Below are positions 53,253-64,000 of a DNA stretch of 64,000 bases, one piece after another. Within the stretch, counting starts at the first letter, position 1. Each line of letters begins with the position of its first letter. The position numbers were made by a program, and so were the translations under genes. The stretch spans positions 1 to 64,000 of the forward strand of contig NZ_VRKN01000005.1 in the NCBI RefSeq assembly GCF_008080435.1. Reading direction: 5' to 3'. The DNA is from Enterobacter asburiae. GTDB lineage: Bacteria; Pseudomonadota; Gammaproteobacteria; Enterobacterales; Enterobacteriaceae. The notes under the pieces were generated by a model, which saw only the letters and a program-made list of their open reading frames with translations, did no database searches and had not been told where the DNA came from.

Positions 53253-53505
53253 ATGGATAATGTGCAGGTTATCCACAATCTCCATGCATATATCTTCTCT
53301 TTTTCCACATTTCCAGAATCCCCTCACCACAAAGCCATCAAAATCTGGTAAACTATCATCCAATTTTCTGCCCAAATATCGGTGAATACTCGATTTTTGT
53401 TCATTTCTTGAACAATGTGTTTTCTCTGGGATGGGCGATACAACATCTGGCTGGCCCCTGTTGGGCTGGTAGCAGTAAAAATTCTGAATATACCTGGAGG
53501 TTTTC

Positions 53506-54144
53506 ATGGCTGTCGCTGCCAACAAACGTTCGGTAATGACGCTGTTTTCTGGTCCTACTGACATTTATAGCCATCAGGTTCGTATCGTGCTGGCCGAGAA
53601 GGGTGTCAGTTTTGAGATCGAGCATGTGGAAAAGGATAACCCGCCTCAGGATCTGATCGATCTCAACCCGAGCCAGAGCGTGCCAACGCTGGTGGATCGC
53701 GAGCTGACCCTGTGGGAATCCCGTATCATTATGGAATATCTGGATGAGCGTTTCCCGCATCCGCCACTGATGCCTGTTTACCCTGTCGCGCGTGGTGAAA
53801 GCCGCCTGTACATGCAGCGTATCGAGAAAGACTGGTACTCGCTGATGAACGTTATCGTTAGCGGTACGTCGTCTGAAGCGGATGCTGCACGTAAGCAACT
53901 GCGTGAAGAGTTGCTGGCAATCGCCCCTGTGTTTGGTCAGAAGCCGTTCTTCCTGAGCGATGAGTTCAGCCTGGTGGATTGCTACCTGGCACCGCTGCTG
54001 TGGCGTCTGCCAACCCTGGGCGTAGAGTTCAGTGGTCCTGGCGCGAAAGAGCTGAAGGGCTATATGACTCGCGTATTTGAACGCGACTCTTTCCTGGCAT
54101 CTTTAACTGAACCGGAACGTGAAATGCGTCTCGGCCGAGGCTAA
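53506..54144 (+). CDS. sspA: Stringent starvation protein A
   Basis: This RNA-polymerase-associated protein is induced by starvation and lowers H-NS levels, so supporting stationary-phase acid tolerance. It has 212 residues. A glutathione-S-transferase fold without GST activity is seen: N-terminal thioredoxin-like part (MTLFSGPTDIYSHQVRIVLAEKG) and helical C-terminal part from about residue 90, with PHPPLMPVYPVARGESR as the conserved surface patch. Its stop overlaps the sspB start codon by one base. Confidence 0.97.
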   Translation: MAVAANKRSVMTLFSGPTDIYSHQVRIVLAEKGVSFEIEHVEKDNPPQDLIDLNPSQSVPTLVDRELTLWESRIIMEYLDERFPHPPLMPVYPVARGESRLYMQRIEKDWYSLMNVIVSGTSSEADAARKQLREELLAIAPVFGQKPFFLSDEFSLVDCYLAPLLWRLPTLGVEFSGPGAKELKGYMTRVFERDSFLASLTEPEREMRLGRG

Positions 54145-54647
54145 TGACTGTGGAAATGTCACAACTTACCCCACGCCGTCCGTATCTGCTGCGCGCCTTC
54201 TATGAATGGCTGCTGGATAACCAGCTCACGCCGCACCTGGTTGTGGATGTGACGTTGCCGGGCGTGCTGGTTCCAATGGAATACGCGCGTGACGGACAGA
54301 TCGTACTGAACATTGCACCGCGTGCGGTGGGTAACCTGGAGCTGGCAAACGACGAAGTGCGCTTCAACGCGCGTTTCGGCGGCGTGCCGCGTCAGGTTTC
54401 CGTGCCGCTGGCAGCTGTGCTGGCTATCTACGCGCGTGAAAACGGTGCGGGTACCATGTTCGAGCCGGAAGCGGCGTATGATGAAGAGGTTGCCAGCCTG
54501 AATGATGACAACGCATCCGATGAGCGCGAAAGCGACACGGTGATGTCACTTATTGATGGCGATAAACCCGATCATCACGACGACAATGACCCTGATGACG
54601 ATCCGCCTCCGCGCGGTGGTCGTCCGGCTCTTCGCGTCGTGAAATAA
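54144..54647 (+). CDS. sspB: ClpXP adaptor SspB
   Basis: This adaptor delivers ssrA-tagged proteins to ClpXP. It has 167 residues from ATG 54144 (in E. coli 165); an ATG at 54156 is possible since the strong conservation starts at SQLTPRRPYLLRAFY. The folded dimer domain (residues about 5-115) is followed by a long acidic linker (DDNDPDDDPP) and the short ClpX-binding tail RGGRPALRVVK. It is coupled to sspA. Confidence 0.96.
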   Translation: MTVEMSQLTPRRPYLLRAFYEWLLDNQLTPHLVVDVTLPGVLVPMEYARDGQIVLNIAPRAVGNLELANDEVRFNARFGGVPRQVSVPLAAVLAIYARENGAGTMFEPEAAYDEEVASLNDDNASDERESDTVMSLIDGDKPDHHDDNDPDDDPPPRGGRPALRVVK

Positions 54648-54651
54648 AAAA

Positions 54652-54676
54652 ACAGGCCCAATCGGGCCTGTTTTTT

Positions 54677-54678
<2 letters not shown>
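54652..54678. terminator. Bidirectional terminator between sspB and gltD
   Basis: ACAGGCCC/GGGCCTGT with an AATC loop, preceded by an A run and followed by eight T. The gltD stop codon lies in the T run, so both convergent transcripts end here. Confidence 0.92.
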
Positions 54679-56104
<1,426 letters not shown>

Positions 56105-59100
56105 TTACTGCGCCTGCACGCGCAGCTCTGCTGCGCTACGACTACGGTGACCCAACAGGGCTTTAACATCGCTGGACTTCGGCTTAACCAGCGCGAATTT
56201 CGCAGAGAACGCCGGCCAGTTCGCCAGGATCTCTTCGCCGCGCGAAGAACCGGTATGCTGCACGTGTTCGGTAATCAAACCGCGCAGGTGTTCTTCATGG
56301 ATAGCCAGCGTATCAACGTCCAGCACTTCCACCAGCTCCGGGTTCACGCGTTTGCGGAACTCACCGTCTTCATCCAGGACGTACGCAAAACCGCCCGTCA
56401 TGCCTGCGCCAAAGTTCACGCCGGTTTTACCCATTACGCAAACAATCCCGCCCGTCATGTATTCACAACCGTTATCGCCAATGCCTTCCACCACGGTGAT
56501 GGCACCGGAGTTACGCACCGCAAAACGCTCGCCCGCACGGCCTGCTGCAAACAGACGACCGCCGGTCGCGCCGTACAGACAGGTGTTACCGATGATGCTC
56601 GCTTCGTGGCTACGGAAAGCAGAGCCGACCGGAGGACGCACCGCCAGCAGACCGCCCGCCATGCCTTTGCCGACGTAGTCGTTGGCATCGCCGGTCAGGT
56701 ACAGCTCAACGCCGCCTGCGTTCCAGACGCCGAAGCTCTGACCTGCGGTACCGCTGAAGTGCGCGGTAATCGGATCCGCTGCCAGCCCCTGGTCACCGTG
56801 CGTTTGCGCGATATAACCCGAGAGGGAGGCGCCCACCGAGCGGTCGGTGTTGCGGATATCAAACCAGAACGTTTTGCTCTGCTTCTCGTCCACGTACGGC
56901 TTCGCCTGCTGCAACAGCTGCGCGTTCAGCACGCCGTTATCGAACGGTGGGTTGTTCTCGGTGCAGTAGACCGCTTTGCCAGGGTGCGGCTGCGCGGTTT
57001 CCAGCAGCTTAGACAGCTCAAGCTTCTGCTGCTTAGCCGTGAAGCCTTCCAGCTCTTTCAGCAGGTCGGTACGGCCAATCAGGTCCACCAGGCGTTTAAC
57101 GCCCAGCTGCGCCATCAGCTCGCGGGTTTCGCGGGCGATGAAGTCAAAGTAGTTGGTCACTTTGAACGGCAGACCGTGATAGTGGTTCTTACGCAGCTTC
57201 TCGTCCTGAGTCGCAACACCGGTTGCGCAGTTGTTCAGGTGACAAATACGCAGGTATTTACAGCCGAGCGCAACCATTGGGCCGGTGCCGAAGCCGAAGC
57301 TTTCTGCACCCAGAATTGCCGCTTTAATGATGTCGAGGCCAGTTTTCAGGCCACCGTCCACCTGCAGACGGATCTTGTGACGCAGGCCGTTAGCCACCAG
57401 CGCCTGCTGGGTTTCCACCAGGCCAAGCTCCCACGGGCAACCCGCATATTTCACAGAAGAAAGCGGGCTTGCACCGGTACCACCGTCGTAACCGGCGATG
57501 GTGATGAGATCCGCATAGGCTTTCGCCACACCGGTGGCGATGGTGCCGACACCCGGTTCGGAAACCAGCTTCACGGAGATCATCGCCTTCGGGTTGACCT
57601 GCTTCAGGTCGAAAATAAGCTGCGCCAGATCCTCGATAGAGTAAATATCGTGGTGTGGCGGCGGGGAGATCAGCGTCACGCCCGGCACGGAATAGCGCAG
57701 TTTGGCAATGTACGGCGTGACTTTATCACCCGGCAGCTGACCGCCTTCACCCGGTTTAGCACCCTGAGCGACTTTAATCTGAATCACGTCGGCGTTGACC
57801 AGGTACGCAGGCGTCACGCCAAAGCGGCCGGAGGCTACCTGCTTGATACGTGACACTTTGTTGGTGCCGTAACGCGCCGGATCTTCACCGCCTTCGCCGG
57901 AGTTGGAGTTGCCGCCGATGCTGTTCATGGCTTCCGCCAGCGCTTCGTGGGCTTCCGGGCTCAGCGCGCCGATAGACATCGCTGCGGTGTCGAAGCGTTT
58001 GAACAGTTCAGTGGCAGGCTCCACCTCGTCGATGCTCACGGCCTCGTCACCCGGGTTCAGGGCGATAAGATCGCGCAGCGTCGCCGCCGGGCGGTTGTTC
58101 ACCAGCTCAGCGTACTGCTGGTAATCACTGTATTCACCGCTCTGAACCGCCTGCTGCAGCGTGCGCACCACGTCCGGGTTGTAGGCGTGGTATTCACCGC
58201 CGTGAACGTATTTCAGCAGACCGCCCTGATCCAGCGGCTTACGTGCCAGCCAGGCGCGTTTGGACAGGTTCACCAGATCCTGCTGGAAGTCAGCAAAGCC
58301 GGCCCCGCCGATGCGGCTGACCACGCCCTGGAAGCAGAGATTGGCGACTTCGTCATGCAGGCCGACCGCTTCAAACAGCTTCGAACAGCGGTAGGAAGCA
58401 ATGGTTGAGATGCCCATTTTGGACATGATCTTGTACAGACCTTTGTTGATGCCGTTACGGTAGTTCAGCATCACTGCGCGGTAATCTTTGTCGATCGCAC
58501 GGGTGTCGACCAGACGGGCCAGCGTTTCGTAGGCCAGGTACGGGTAGATCGCCGTCGCGCCAAAACCTAACAGCACGGCAAAGTGGTGCGGGTCGCGGGC
58601 GCTGGCGGTTTCAACAATGATGTTGGCGTCGCAGCGCAGGCTCTTATCCACCAGACGCGTCTGGATAGCGCCTACCGCCATAGGGGCAGGTACCGGCAGA
58701 CGGTTTTTCGCGATATTACGGTCGGACAGCACCAGCAGAACGGTACCGTTACGTACCATCTGTTCGGCTTTGTCACACAGCGCATTCACCGTCTCTTCGA
58801 GGCTCGCTTCGGTCACGTCGAAGGTAATATCGAGCGTGTCGGCGCGGTAGTGCTCCTCTTTCATGGTGGTGAGCTGTTTGAAATCGGAGTACAGCAGGAT
58901 CGGCGATTTAAAGGTCAGACGGTGCGCCTGGCCTTCGGCCTCGCAGAAGACGTTCATCTCGCGACCAATGCTGGTGGCCAGCGACATCACGTGTGCTTCA
59001 CGCAGCGGGTCGATCGGCGGGTTGGTGACCTGCGCGAACTGCTGACGGAAGTAATCGTAAATGATGCGTGGCTGGCTGGAGAGCACGGCAAACGGGGTAT

Positions 59101-60565
59101 CATCCCCCATGGAGCCGACCGCTTCCTGGCCGTTTTCACCCAGTACGCGAATAACAGAGTCCAGCTCTTCTGCGCTGTAGTTAAACTGTTTCTGGAAGCT
59201 CGCAAGCATATCGTCGCCCAGTTCGCGGCGACCCACTTCTTCATCCGATAAATCTTCGAACGGCACGAGGCGACGCACGTTCTTCTCCATCCACTCTTTG
59301 TACGGGTGGCGGCTTTTCAGATCGTGATCGGTTTCGGCAGAGTGCAGAATGCGCCCACCGCGGGTGTCGATAACCATCAGCTCGCCCGGACCGACGCGGC
59401 CCTTCTCGACCACTTCGTCAGGCTGGTAATCCCAGATACCGACTTCAGAGGCGCAGGTGATGAGCTTGTCTTTGGTGATGACGTAGCGTGCCGGACGCAG
59501 GCCGTTACGGTCCAGGTTACAGGCAGCAAAACGACCGTCGGACATGACGATACCCGCCGGGCCATCCCACGGCTCCATGTGCATGGAGTTAAAGTCGAAG
59601 AACGCGCGCAGTTCAGGGTCCATATCCGGGTTGTTCTGCCAGGCTGGCGGCACAAGCAGGCGCATGGCGCGCACGATGTCCATCCCGCCTGCCAGCAGCA
59701 GTTCCAGCATGTTATCCATTGAGCTGGAGTCAGAGCCGGTTTCGTTCACAAACGGCGCGGCATCATGCAGGTCAGGGATCAGTGGCGTCTGGAACTTATA
59801 GGTACGGGCGCGGGCCCACTGGCGGTTACCGGTGATGGTGTTGATCTCGCCGTTGTGCGCCAGGTAGCGGAACGGCTGAGCCAGCGGCCAGCGTGGAACG
59901 GTGTTGGTGGAGAAGCGCTGGTGGAACAGGCAAATGGCCGATTCCAGACGCAGGTCCGCCAGGTCCAGGTAGAAGCGCGGCAGGTCAGCCGGCATACACA
60001 GACCTTTATAGATGTTCACCAGGTTAGAGAGGCTACAAACGTAGAACTCTTTATCGTCCTGGAGACGTTTTTCAATGCGGCGGCGGGCGATAAACAGACG
60101 GCGTTCCATATCACGTGGACGCCAGCCCGCAGGCGCGTTGACGAAAATCTGTTCAATACGAGGCAGCGAGGAGAGGGCGATTTCACCGAGCACCCCTTCG
60201 TTGGTTGGCACATTGCGCCAGCCGACAATCGACAGGGTTTCACGCTGAAGTTCTTCTTCGACGATGCGGCGTGAGGCGGCAGCCTTTTCAGGATCCTGAT
60301 TCAGGAACAGCATGCCGACAGCGTAGTTTTTGGCTAAACGCCAGCCGCGCTCTTCCGCCACGATGCGGAAGAAACGATCCGGTTTTTGCAGCAACAGGCC
60401 ACAACCGTCGCCGGTTTTACCATCGGCAAGAATAGCGCCACGGTGCTGCATTCGGGCCAGTGCGTGAATAGCAGTACGCACTACCTTGTGGCTAGGTTCG
60501 CCTTCTATGTGGGCGATCAGGCCGAAACCACAGTTATCCTTCTCAAGGGATTTATCGTACAACAT
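56105..60565 (-). CDS. gltB: Glutamate synthase large subunit
   Basis: This enzyme transfers the amide of glutamine to 2-oxoglutarate, making two glutamates (GOGAT), the main ammonia assimilation route with glutamine synthetase. From ATG 60565 ([15 protein letters not shown]) it has 1486 residues, and GGAGG lies upstream; a frame opening 36 nt earlier is rejected. Cys12 becomes the N-terminal glutaminase nucleophile after propeptide removal. The FMN domain holds [16 protein letters not shown] and the 3Fe-4S cluster [19 protein letters not shown]. The C-terminal beta-helix (glycine-rich GGGxxG-type repeats) is complete. Confidence 0.98.
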   Translation of the reverse strand: MLYDKSLEKDNCGFGLIAHIEGEPSHKVVRTAIHALARMQHRGAILADGKTGDGCGLLLQKPDRFFRIVAEERGWRLAKNYAVGMLFLNQDPEKAAASRRIVEEELQRETLSIVGWRNVPTNEGVLGEIALSSLPRIEQIFVNAPAGWRPRDMERRLFIARRRIEKRLQDDKEFYVCSLSNLVNIYKGLCMPADLPRFYLDLADLRLESAICLFHQRFSTNTVPRWPLAQPFRYLAHNGEINTITGNRQWARARTYKFQTPLIPDLHDAAPFVNETGSDSSSMDNMLELLLAGGMDIVRAMRLLVPPAWQNNPDMDPELRAFFDFNSMHMEPWDGPAGIVMSDGRFAACNLDRNGLRPARYVITKDKLITCASEVGIWDYQPDEVVEKGRVGPGELMVIDTRGGRILHSAETDHDLKSRHPYKEWMEKNVRRLVPFEDLSDEEVGRRELGDDMLASFQKQFNYSAEELDSVIRVLGENGQEAVGSMGDDTPFAVLSSQPRIIYDYFRQQFAQVTNPPIDPLREAHVMSLATSIGREMNVFCEAEGQAHRLTFKSPILLYSDFKQLTTMKEEHYRADTLDITFDVTEASLEETVNALCDKAEQMVRNGTVLLVLSDRNIAKNRLPVPAPMAVGAIQTRLVDKSLRCDANIIVETASARDPHHFAVLLGFGATAIYPYLAYETLARLVDTRAIDKDYRAVMLNYRNGINKGLYKIMSKMGISTIASYRCSKLFEAVGLHDEVANLCFQGVVSRIGGAGFADFQQDLVNLSKRAWLARKPLDQGGLLKYVHGGEYHAYNPDVVRTLQQAVQSGEYSDYQQYAELVNNRPAATLRDLIALNPGDEAVSIDEVEPATELFKRFDTAAMSIGALSPEAHEALAEAMNSIGGNSNSGEGGEDPARYGTNKVSRIKQVASGRFGVTPAYLVNADVIQIKVAQGAKPGEGGQLPGDKVTPYIAKLRYSVPGVTLISPPPHHDIYSIEDLAQLIFDLKQVNPKAMISVKLVSEPGVGTIATGVAKAYADLITIAGYDGGTGASPLSSVKYAGCPWELGLVETQQALVANGLRHKIRLQVDGGLKTGLDIIKAAILGAESFGFGTGPMVALGCKYLRICHLNNCATGVATQDEKLRKNHYHGLPFKVTNYFDFIARETRELMAQLGVKRLVDLIGRTDLLKELEGFTAKQQKLELSKLLETAQPHPGKAVYCTENNPPFDNGVLNAQLLQQAKPYVDEKQSKTFWFDIRNTDRSVGASLSGYIAQTHGDQGLAADPITAHFSGTAGQSFGVWNAGGVELYLTGDANDYVGKGMAGGLLAVRPPVGSAFRSHEASIIGNTCLYGATGGRLFAAGRAGERFAVRNSGAITVVEGIGDNGCEYMTGGIVCVMGKTGVNFGAGMTGGFAYVLDEDGEFRKRVNPELVEVLDVDTLAIHEEHLRGLITEHVQHTGSSRGEEILANWPAFSAKFALVKPKSSDVKALLGHRSRSAAELRVQAQ

Positions 60566-61252
60566 ATCAGTGAACCTCCCCAGGCTCGTCGGGCTTCCCA
60601 CTGAACTTTACCGTGGCGCACAGGCACAGAAAGAGCATGGCGACGGGGTTTGCGTTTCATACGCGGACCTCGCATTCGCCCTCTTTTTCATCCTTTCGCG
60701 CAGGTAAACAAGTTTGAGGACTTGCTTCAGAGGGAATCTCAATTACTGCATAAATATGATGAGCAGGCCGCTCATCCAGAAAGCTTCCAGCGGATTTCCA
60801 ACTTATCGGGAATTGGTACACAGGTCAAATGGCAATCTTATTTATACAAAAATGTGCTAAATAGAGTTTATATTATTGTAATTAAAGGGTATTTAACTAT
60901 TTTTACATTGATTGTATGCCCTGACAGGACGTAGCGGAGTGTGATCTGACTCACTATATGAAAGCGGTATTATCAATGTAGCGTGCTGAATAGCAGTTTT
61001 ATAGCAGAATAATAATCTGGCATTGACTTCAAACCCGCATAAACCCACTGTTTTTAAGTGGCGACGCTATAAATGAAAAAAACAATCAGAACATAAGGAA
61101 AAGTAATCACGCGTGGCGTGAATGAAATTGCAGTAATCCTGAGTATTTATTCATATGGATAAAGGCCGTCCAGGGCGATTGATCCAGGTCATCGCCGACA
61201 GAGGCTAAAAGTGGCAGGCTTGTCCCCTTTCTCCGGGACGGTCTATCAGATT
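60566..61252 (-). promoter_or_regulatory. gltB-yhcC divergent regulatory region
   Basis: This 687-nt region separates gltB from yhcC. It is A+T-rich from about 60830 to 60920, consistent with Lrp and IHF binding known for E. coli gltBD. TGTGA-TCTGAC-TCACT at 60940-60955 is a near-consensus CRP site, and CRP control of gltBD is established in E. coli. I cannot place the -10/-35 elements with confidence. Small frames in this stretch (for example 60650-60934) look like noise. Confidence 0.6.
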
Positions 61253-62194
61253 ATGCAGTTACAGAAATTAGTCAATATGTTTGGTGGGGATCTTTTGCAG
61301 CGGTACGGGCAAAAGGTTCATAAGCTGACGCTGCACGGCGGATTTAGCTGCCCGAATCGCGATGGTACCATCGGGCGTGGCGGCTGCACCTTTTGTAACG
61401 TTGCGTCCTTTGCTGACGAAGCCCAGCAGCATAAATCTATCGCTGAACAGCTTGCCCATCAGGCCAGCCTGGTGAACCGCGCGAAGCAATATCTGGCCTA
61501 TTTTCAGGCCTACACCAGCACGTGGGCGGAGGTGCAGGTGCTGCGCGCTATGTATCAGCAGGCCGTCAGTCAGGCTAACATCGTTGGGCTGTGCGTGGGG
61601 ACGCGCCCGGACTGCGTACCGGACGCGGTGCTGGACCTGCTCAGCGAGTACAAAGAACAAGGCTACGAGATCTGGCTGGAGCTGGGCTTGCAGACCGCAC
61701 ATGACAAAACGCTGCACCGTATTAACCGTGGCCATGATTTCGCCTGCTACCAACGCACCACGCGCCTCGCCCGTGAGCGCGGGCTGAAGGTCTGCTCGCA
61801 TCTGATTGTTGGGCTGCCGGGAGAAGGGCAGCAGCACGGGCTGGAGACGCTGGAAAGGGTAGTGGAAACCGGCGTGGACGGCATCAAGCTGCATCCGCTA
61901 CACATCGTGAAGGGCAGCATTATGGCGAAAGCGTGGGAAGCGGGGCGGTTAAGCGGTATTGAGCTTGAGGACTATACGGTGACGGCGGGGGAGATGATTC
62001 GCCATACGCCGCCGGAAATTGTCTACCACCGCATCTCCGCCAGCGCCCGCCGTCCAACGCTTCTGGCACCGCTATGGTGTGAGAACCGCTGGACGGGGAT
62101 GGTGGAGATCGACCGCTATCTCCAGGAGAACGGTGTGCAGGGGTCGGCGCTTGGCCGACCGTGGGTTCCCCGTCTACCGGCGACGGCCGCCTAA
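61253..62194 (+). CDS. yhcC: Radical SAM protein YhcC
   Basis: This is a radical S-adenosylmethionine protein of unknown substrate, TIGR01212/YhcC family. From ATG 61253 ([15 protein letters not shown]) it has 313 residues; a start 42 nt upstream is less likely by comparison with E. coli. The cluster motif is [16 protein letters not shown] (C-X11-C-X2-C), the non-canonical form used by this family. The barrel continues with [13 protein letters not shown] and [14 protein letters not shown]. Its last 21 bases overlap the convergent yjgR. Confidence 0.92.
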   Translation: MQLQKLVNMFGGDLLQRYGQKVHKLTLHGGFSCPNRDGTIGRGGCTFCNVASFADEAQQHKSIAEQLAHQASLVNRAKQYLAYFQAYTSTWAEVQVLRAMYQQAVSQANIVGLCVGTRPDCVPDAVLDLLSEYKEQGYEIWLELGLQTAHDKTLHRINRGHDFACYQRTTRLARERGLKVCSHLIVGLPGEGQQHGLETLERVVETGVDGIKLHPLHIVKGSIMAKAWEAGRLSGIELEDYTVTAGEMIRHTPPEIVYHRISASARRPTLLAPLWCENRWTGMVEIDRYLQENGVQGSALGRPWVPRLPATAA

Positions 62195-63676
62195 TAAACT
62201 TCCCAGCATGCCGCGCACTATCTGATTGGTTACCTGCCGTGCAGCGCTTTTCGCCATGGTCTGTACCACGCCGTCGCGCTTGCCGCCGCGCGGCCCGGTG
62301 CTGCCGAACAGGATGTCTTTGAGCCCCCCGAGAATACCGTCATCCACGGCGACAGACTGCCCTTTAGCGGCAGGCGCATCCTGCGATTCCGTTGTTGCCT
62401 GCACCCCTTTTTGCAGCATCTCGAACGCGGACTCGCGATCCACCTCGTCTTCGTACTTCCCGTAGACCGGAGAGTGGTTAATCAGGCCGTTGCGTTCATC
62501 GTCGGTAACCGGCCCCATTCGCGAGCACGGCGCAATCACCATGGCACGCTCCACAATAGATGGACTGCCCTTGGCATCAAGGAACGAGATCAGTGCTTCA
62601 CCGGTGCCTAACGCCTGAATCGCCGCTTCGGTGTCAAAGGCAGGATTGGCGCGCATGGTTTGCGCGGCGGCTTTCACCGCTTTCTGATCCTTCGGCGTAA
62701 AGGCGCGCAGGGCGTGCTGCACGCGGTTACCGAGCTGACCGAGCACGTTATCCGGGATATCCGACGGGTTTTGCGAGACAAACCAGACGCCAACGCCTTT
62801 GGAGCGGATCAGTCGAATGACCTGTTCAATCTTATCCAGCAGTACCTGCGGCGCGTCGTTAAACAGCAGGTGCGCTTCGTCAAAGAAGAACACCAGCTTC
62901 GGTTTTTCCAGATCGCCCGCTTCCGGTAGCTGCTCGTACAGTTCGGAGAGCATCCACAGCAGGCTGGCAGCGTAGAGCTTTGGCATCTGGTAGAGCTTTT
63001 CTGAACTCAGAATGTTGATGATGCCTTTGCCGCTGCTGTCGGTGCGCATCCAGTCTTTGATATCCAGCATCGGCTCACCGAAGAAGTGCTCGGCGCCCTG
63101 TTGCTCCAGGGTCAGCAACCCACGCTGAATGGCGCCCACCGAGGCGCTGCTGATGTTGCCGTACTGATTCTGGAAGGATTTAGCGTTATCGCCGATGTAC
63201 TGCGTAATGGCGCGCAGATCTTTGAAATCGAGCAGCAGCAGCCCCTGGTCGTCGGCAATACGGAAGATGATATTCAGCACGCCAGACTGTACGTCATTGA
63301 GGTTAAGGAGCCTGGCGAGGAGCAGAGGACCCAGATCGGATACGGTCGCGCGCACCGGGTGGCCTTTTTCACCGAAGATGTCCCACACGACCACCGGGTT
63401 GCTGTGCGGCGTCCAGTCCGTGATGCCAATATTCTTCAGCCGTTCGAGCAGTTTTTCAGAAGCGGTACCCTCCTGAGCCACACCGGTTAAATCGCCTTTC
63501 ACGTCAGCCATAAAGACCGGTACGCCAATCTCCGAAAGTGACTCCGCCAGCTTTTGCAGGGTGACAGTTTTCCCCGTCCCGGTGGCACCTGTGATCAGGC
63601 CGTGGCGGTTCGCCATCTCGGGCAGTAAATGCAGCTCTTTTTCCAGCGTCCGGGCAATTAACAATGGTGTACTCAT
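62174..63676 (-). CDS. yjgR: HerA-like ATPase YjgR (DUF853)
   Basis: A 500-residue P-loop ATPase of the HerA/FtsK-related DUF853 group, almost identical in outline to E. coli YjgR. Walker [15 protein letters not shown] is at about residues 30-43, Walker [16 protein letters not shown] at about 257-271, and the C-terminus ends with [12 protein letters not shown]. Its cellular role is unknown. In K-12 it maps elsewhere, and arcB follows yhcC; here yjgR takes that place, so the conserved block ends at about 62.2 kb. Confidence 0.92.
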   Translation of the reverse strand: MSTPLLIARTLEKELHLLPEMANRHGLITGATGTGKTVTLQKLAESLSEIGVPVFMADVKGDLTGVAQEGTASEKLLERLKNIGITDWTPHSNPVVVWDIFGEKGHPVRATVSDLGPLLLARLLNLNDVQSGVLNIIFRIADDQGLLLLDFKDLRAITQYIGDNAKSFQNQYGNISSASVGAIQRGLLTLEQQGAEHFFGEPMLDIKDWMRTDSSGKGIINILSSEKLYQMPKLYAASLLWMLSELYEQLPEAGDLEKPKLVFFFDEAHLLFNDAPQVLLDKIEQVIRLIRSKGVGVWFVSQNPSDIPDNVLGQLGNRVQHALRAFTPKDQKAVKAAAQTMRANPAFDTEAAIQALGTGEALISFLDAKGSPSIVERAMVIAPCSRMGPVTDDERNGLINHSPVYGKYEDEVDRESAFEMLQKGVQATTESQDAPAAKGQSVAVDDGILGGLKDILFGSTGPRGGKRDGVVQTMAKSAARQVTNQIVRGMLGSLLGGRRR

Positions 63677-63813
63677 GATGCGCTTCCTCTCTTAGTCCTG
63701 GGTGGAGTATAGGCAACCTGGTTGCAATTTGGTTGAGTAAATTCCTGACTTTGCGGCGCATTATCCAGCGCGGACTATGCTTTTGCATACGGTTCACAAA
63801 ATAGTGGGAAACT

Positions 63814-64000
63814 ATGTCCAGATTCTTCTTTAACGATCGCAAACAGCTGGTCAACGACGCCATTGAAGGCATACTGCTTTCTGCGCCACATGCAAATCTC
63901 GTCAAGCTTGATATCGATCCGGCCATCAGGATCGTCGCACGCGGCGACTGGGATAAAAGCCGCGTGGCGGTGATCTCCGGCGGCGGCTCAGGCCACGAAC
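63814..64000 (+). CDS. Dihydroxyacetone kinase, N-terminal part (cut by the window end)
   Basis: The first 62 codons (MSRFFFNDRKQLVNDAIEG to SGGGSGHE) match the K domain of ATP-dependent dihydroxyacetone kinases of the Citrobacter DhaK / DAK1 type, including the start of the substrate-loop GGGSGHEP. The enzyme phosphorylates dihydroxyacetone. Whether this is the two-domain ATP-type enzyme or the PTS-linked subunit cannot be decided from this fragment, though the start resembles the ATP-type more. It is divergent from yjgR, with a 137-nt gap. Confidence 0.85.
   Translation, partial: MSRFFFNDRKQLVNDAIEGILLSAPHANLVKLDIDPAIRIVARGDWDKSRVAVISGGGSGHE

Noticed and set aside
56147..57853. 568-codon open frame on the plus strand
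   Set aside because: It is antisense to gltB, with unbalanced residues (Arg, Gln, His rich) and no recognisable domain; it is a shadow of the strongly biased gltB codons.
60650..60934. Small open frame upstream of gltB
   Set aside because: It crosses the A+T-rich control region, has no convincing ribosome binding site and has no family resemblance.

Overview
The window is a stretch of chromosome from a member of the Enterobacteriaceae. Gene order and protein sequences match the E. coli K-12 block between the rrnD ribosomal operon and gltB/yhcC almost gene for gene. The accessory genes mixed in suggest the Enterobacter / Lelliottia / Leclercia group rather than Escherichia; this is inferred from recall of protein sequences, not from a search. 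Nearly all of it is core genome, densely coded and balanced in GC.

Layout. Positions 1-484 are the 3' tail of an rrnD-type operon: the 23S end, 5S, tRNA-Thr(GGT) and a second 5S. Then, on the minus strand, come the polar amino-acid ABC importer yhdWXYZ with what looks like a complete NtrC/sigma-54 control region, the lipoprotein yhdV, and the acrEF efflux pump with its divergent regulator acrS. An MHYT-GGDEF-EAL cyclic-di-GMP gene converges on acrS and overlaps it. Next are yhdU, fis-dusB, a periplasmic alpha-carbonic anhydrase, prmA, panF-yhdT, accC-accB-aroQ, msrQ-msrP and acuI. From 24 kb the plus strand carries csrD, the cell-shape operon mreBCD-yhdE-rng-yhdP and tldD. The 36-44 kb part holds yagU, aaeR with the divergent aaeXAB efflux operon, a succinate-semialdehyde-type dehydrogenase, yhcO (barstar family) and two tandem YhcN-family secreted proteins. 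Then come argR and mdh (divergent), an IS110/IS1111-type insertion sequence, degS-degQ, zapG and zapE (divergent), rplM-rpsI, sspA-sspB, gltD-gltB, yhcC, yjgR and the first 62 codons of a dihydroxyacetone kinase.

The most distinctive element is the insertion sequence at about 46301-47649, between mdh and degS. It has a DEDD/serine IS110-family transposase, perfect 13-bp inverted repeats near its ends, a short 5' flank and a roughly 260-nt structured non-coding 3' segment. That layout is the one in which IS1111-group elements are known to carry their guide RNA (seekRNA / bridge RNA). The insertion lies between degS and the terminator hairpin that presumably served it.

How the genes work together: several units are classic co-transcribed cell-biology modules (mreBCD with rng and yhdP; accBC fatty-acid entry; rplM-rpsI; sspAB; gltBD nitrogen assimilation). 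Nitrogen control recurs: NtrC-type sites at yhdW, tandem ARG boxes at argR, and a CRP-like site upstream of gltB. Departures from the E. coli order are the carbonic anhydrase, msrPQ, the MHYT gene, yagU, the aldehyde dehydrogenase, the second YhcN paralogue, the IS and the yjgR/dak end. These mark where accessory DNA or rearrangement has entered.
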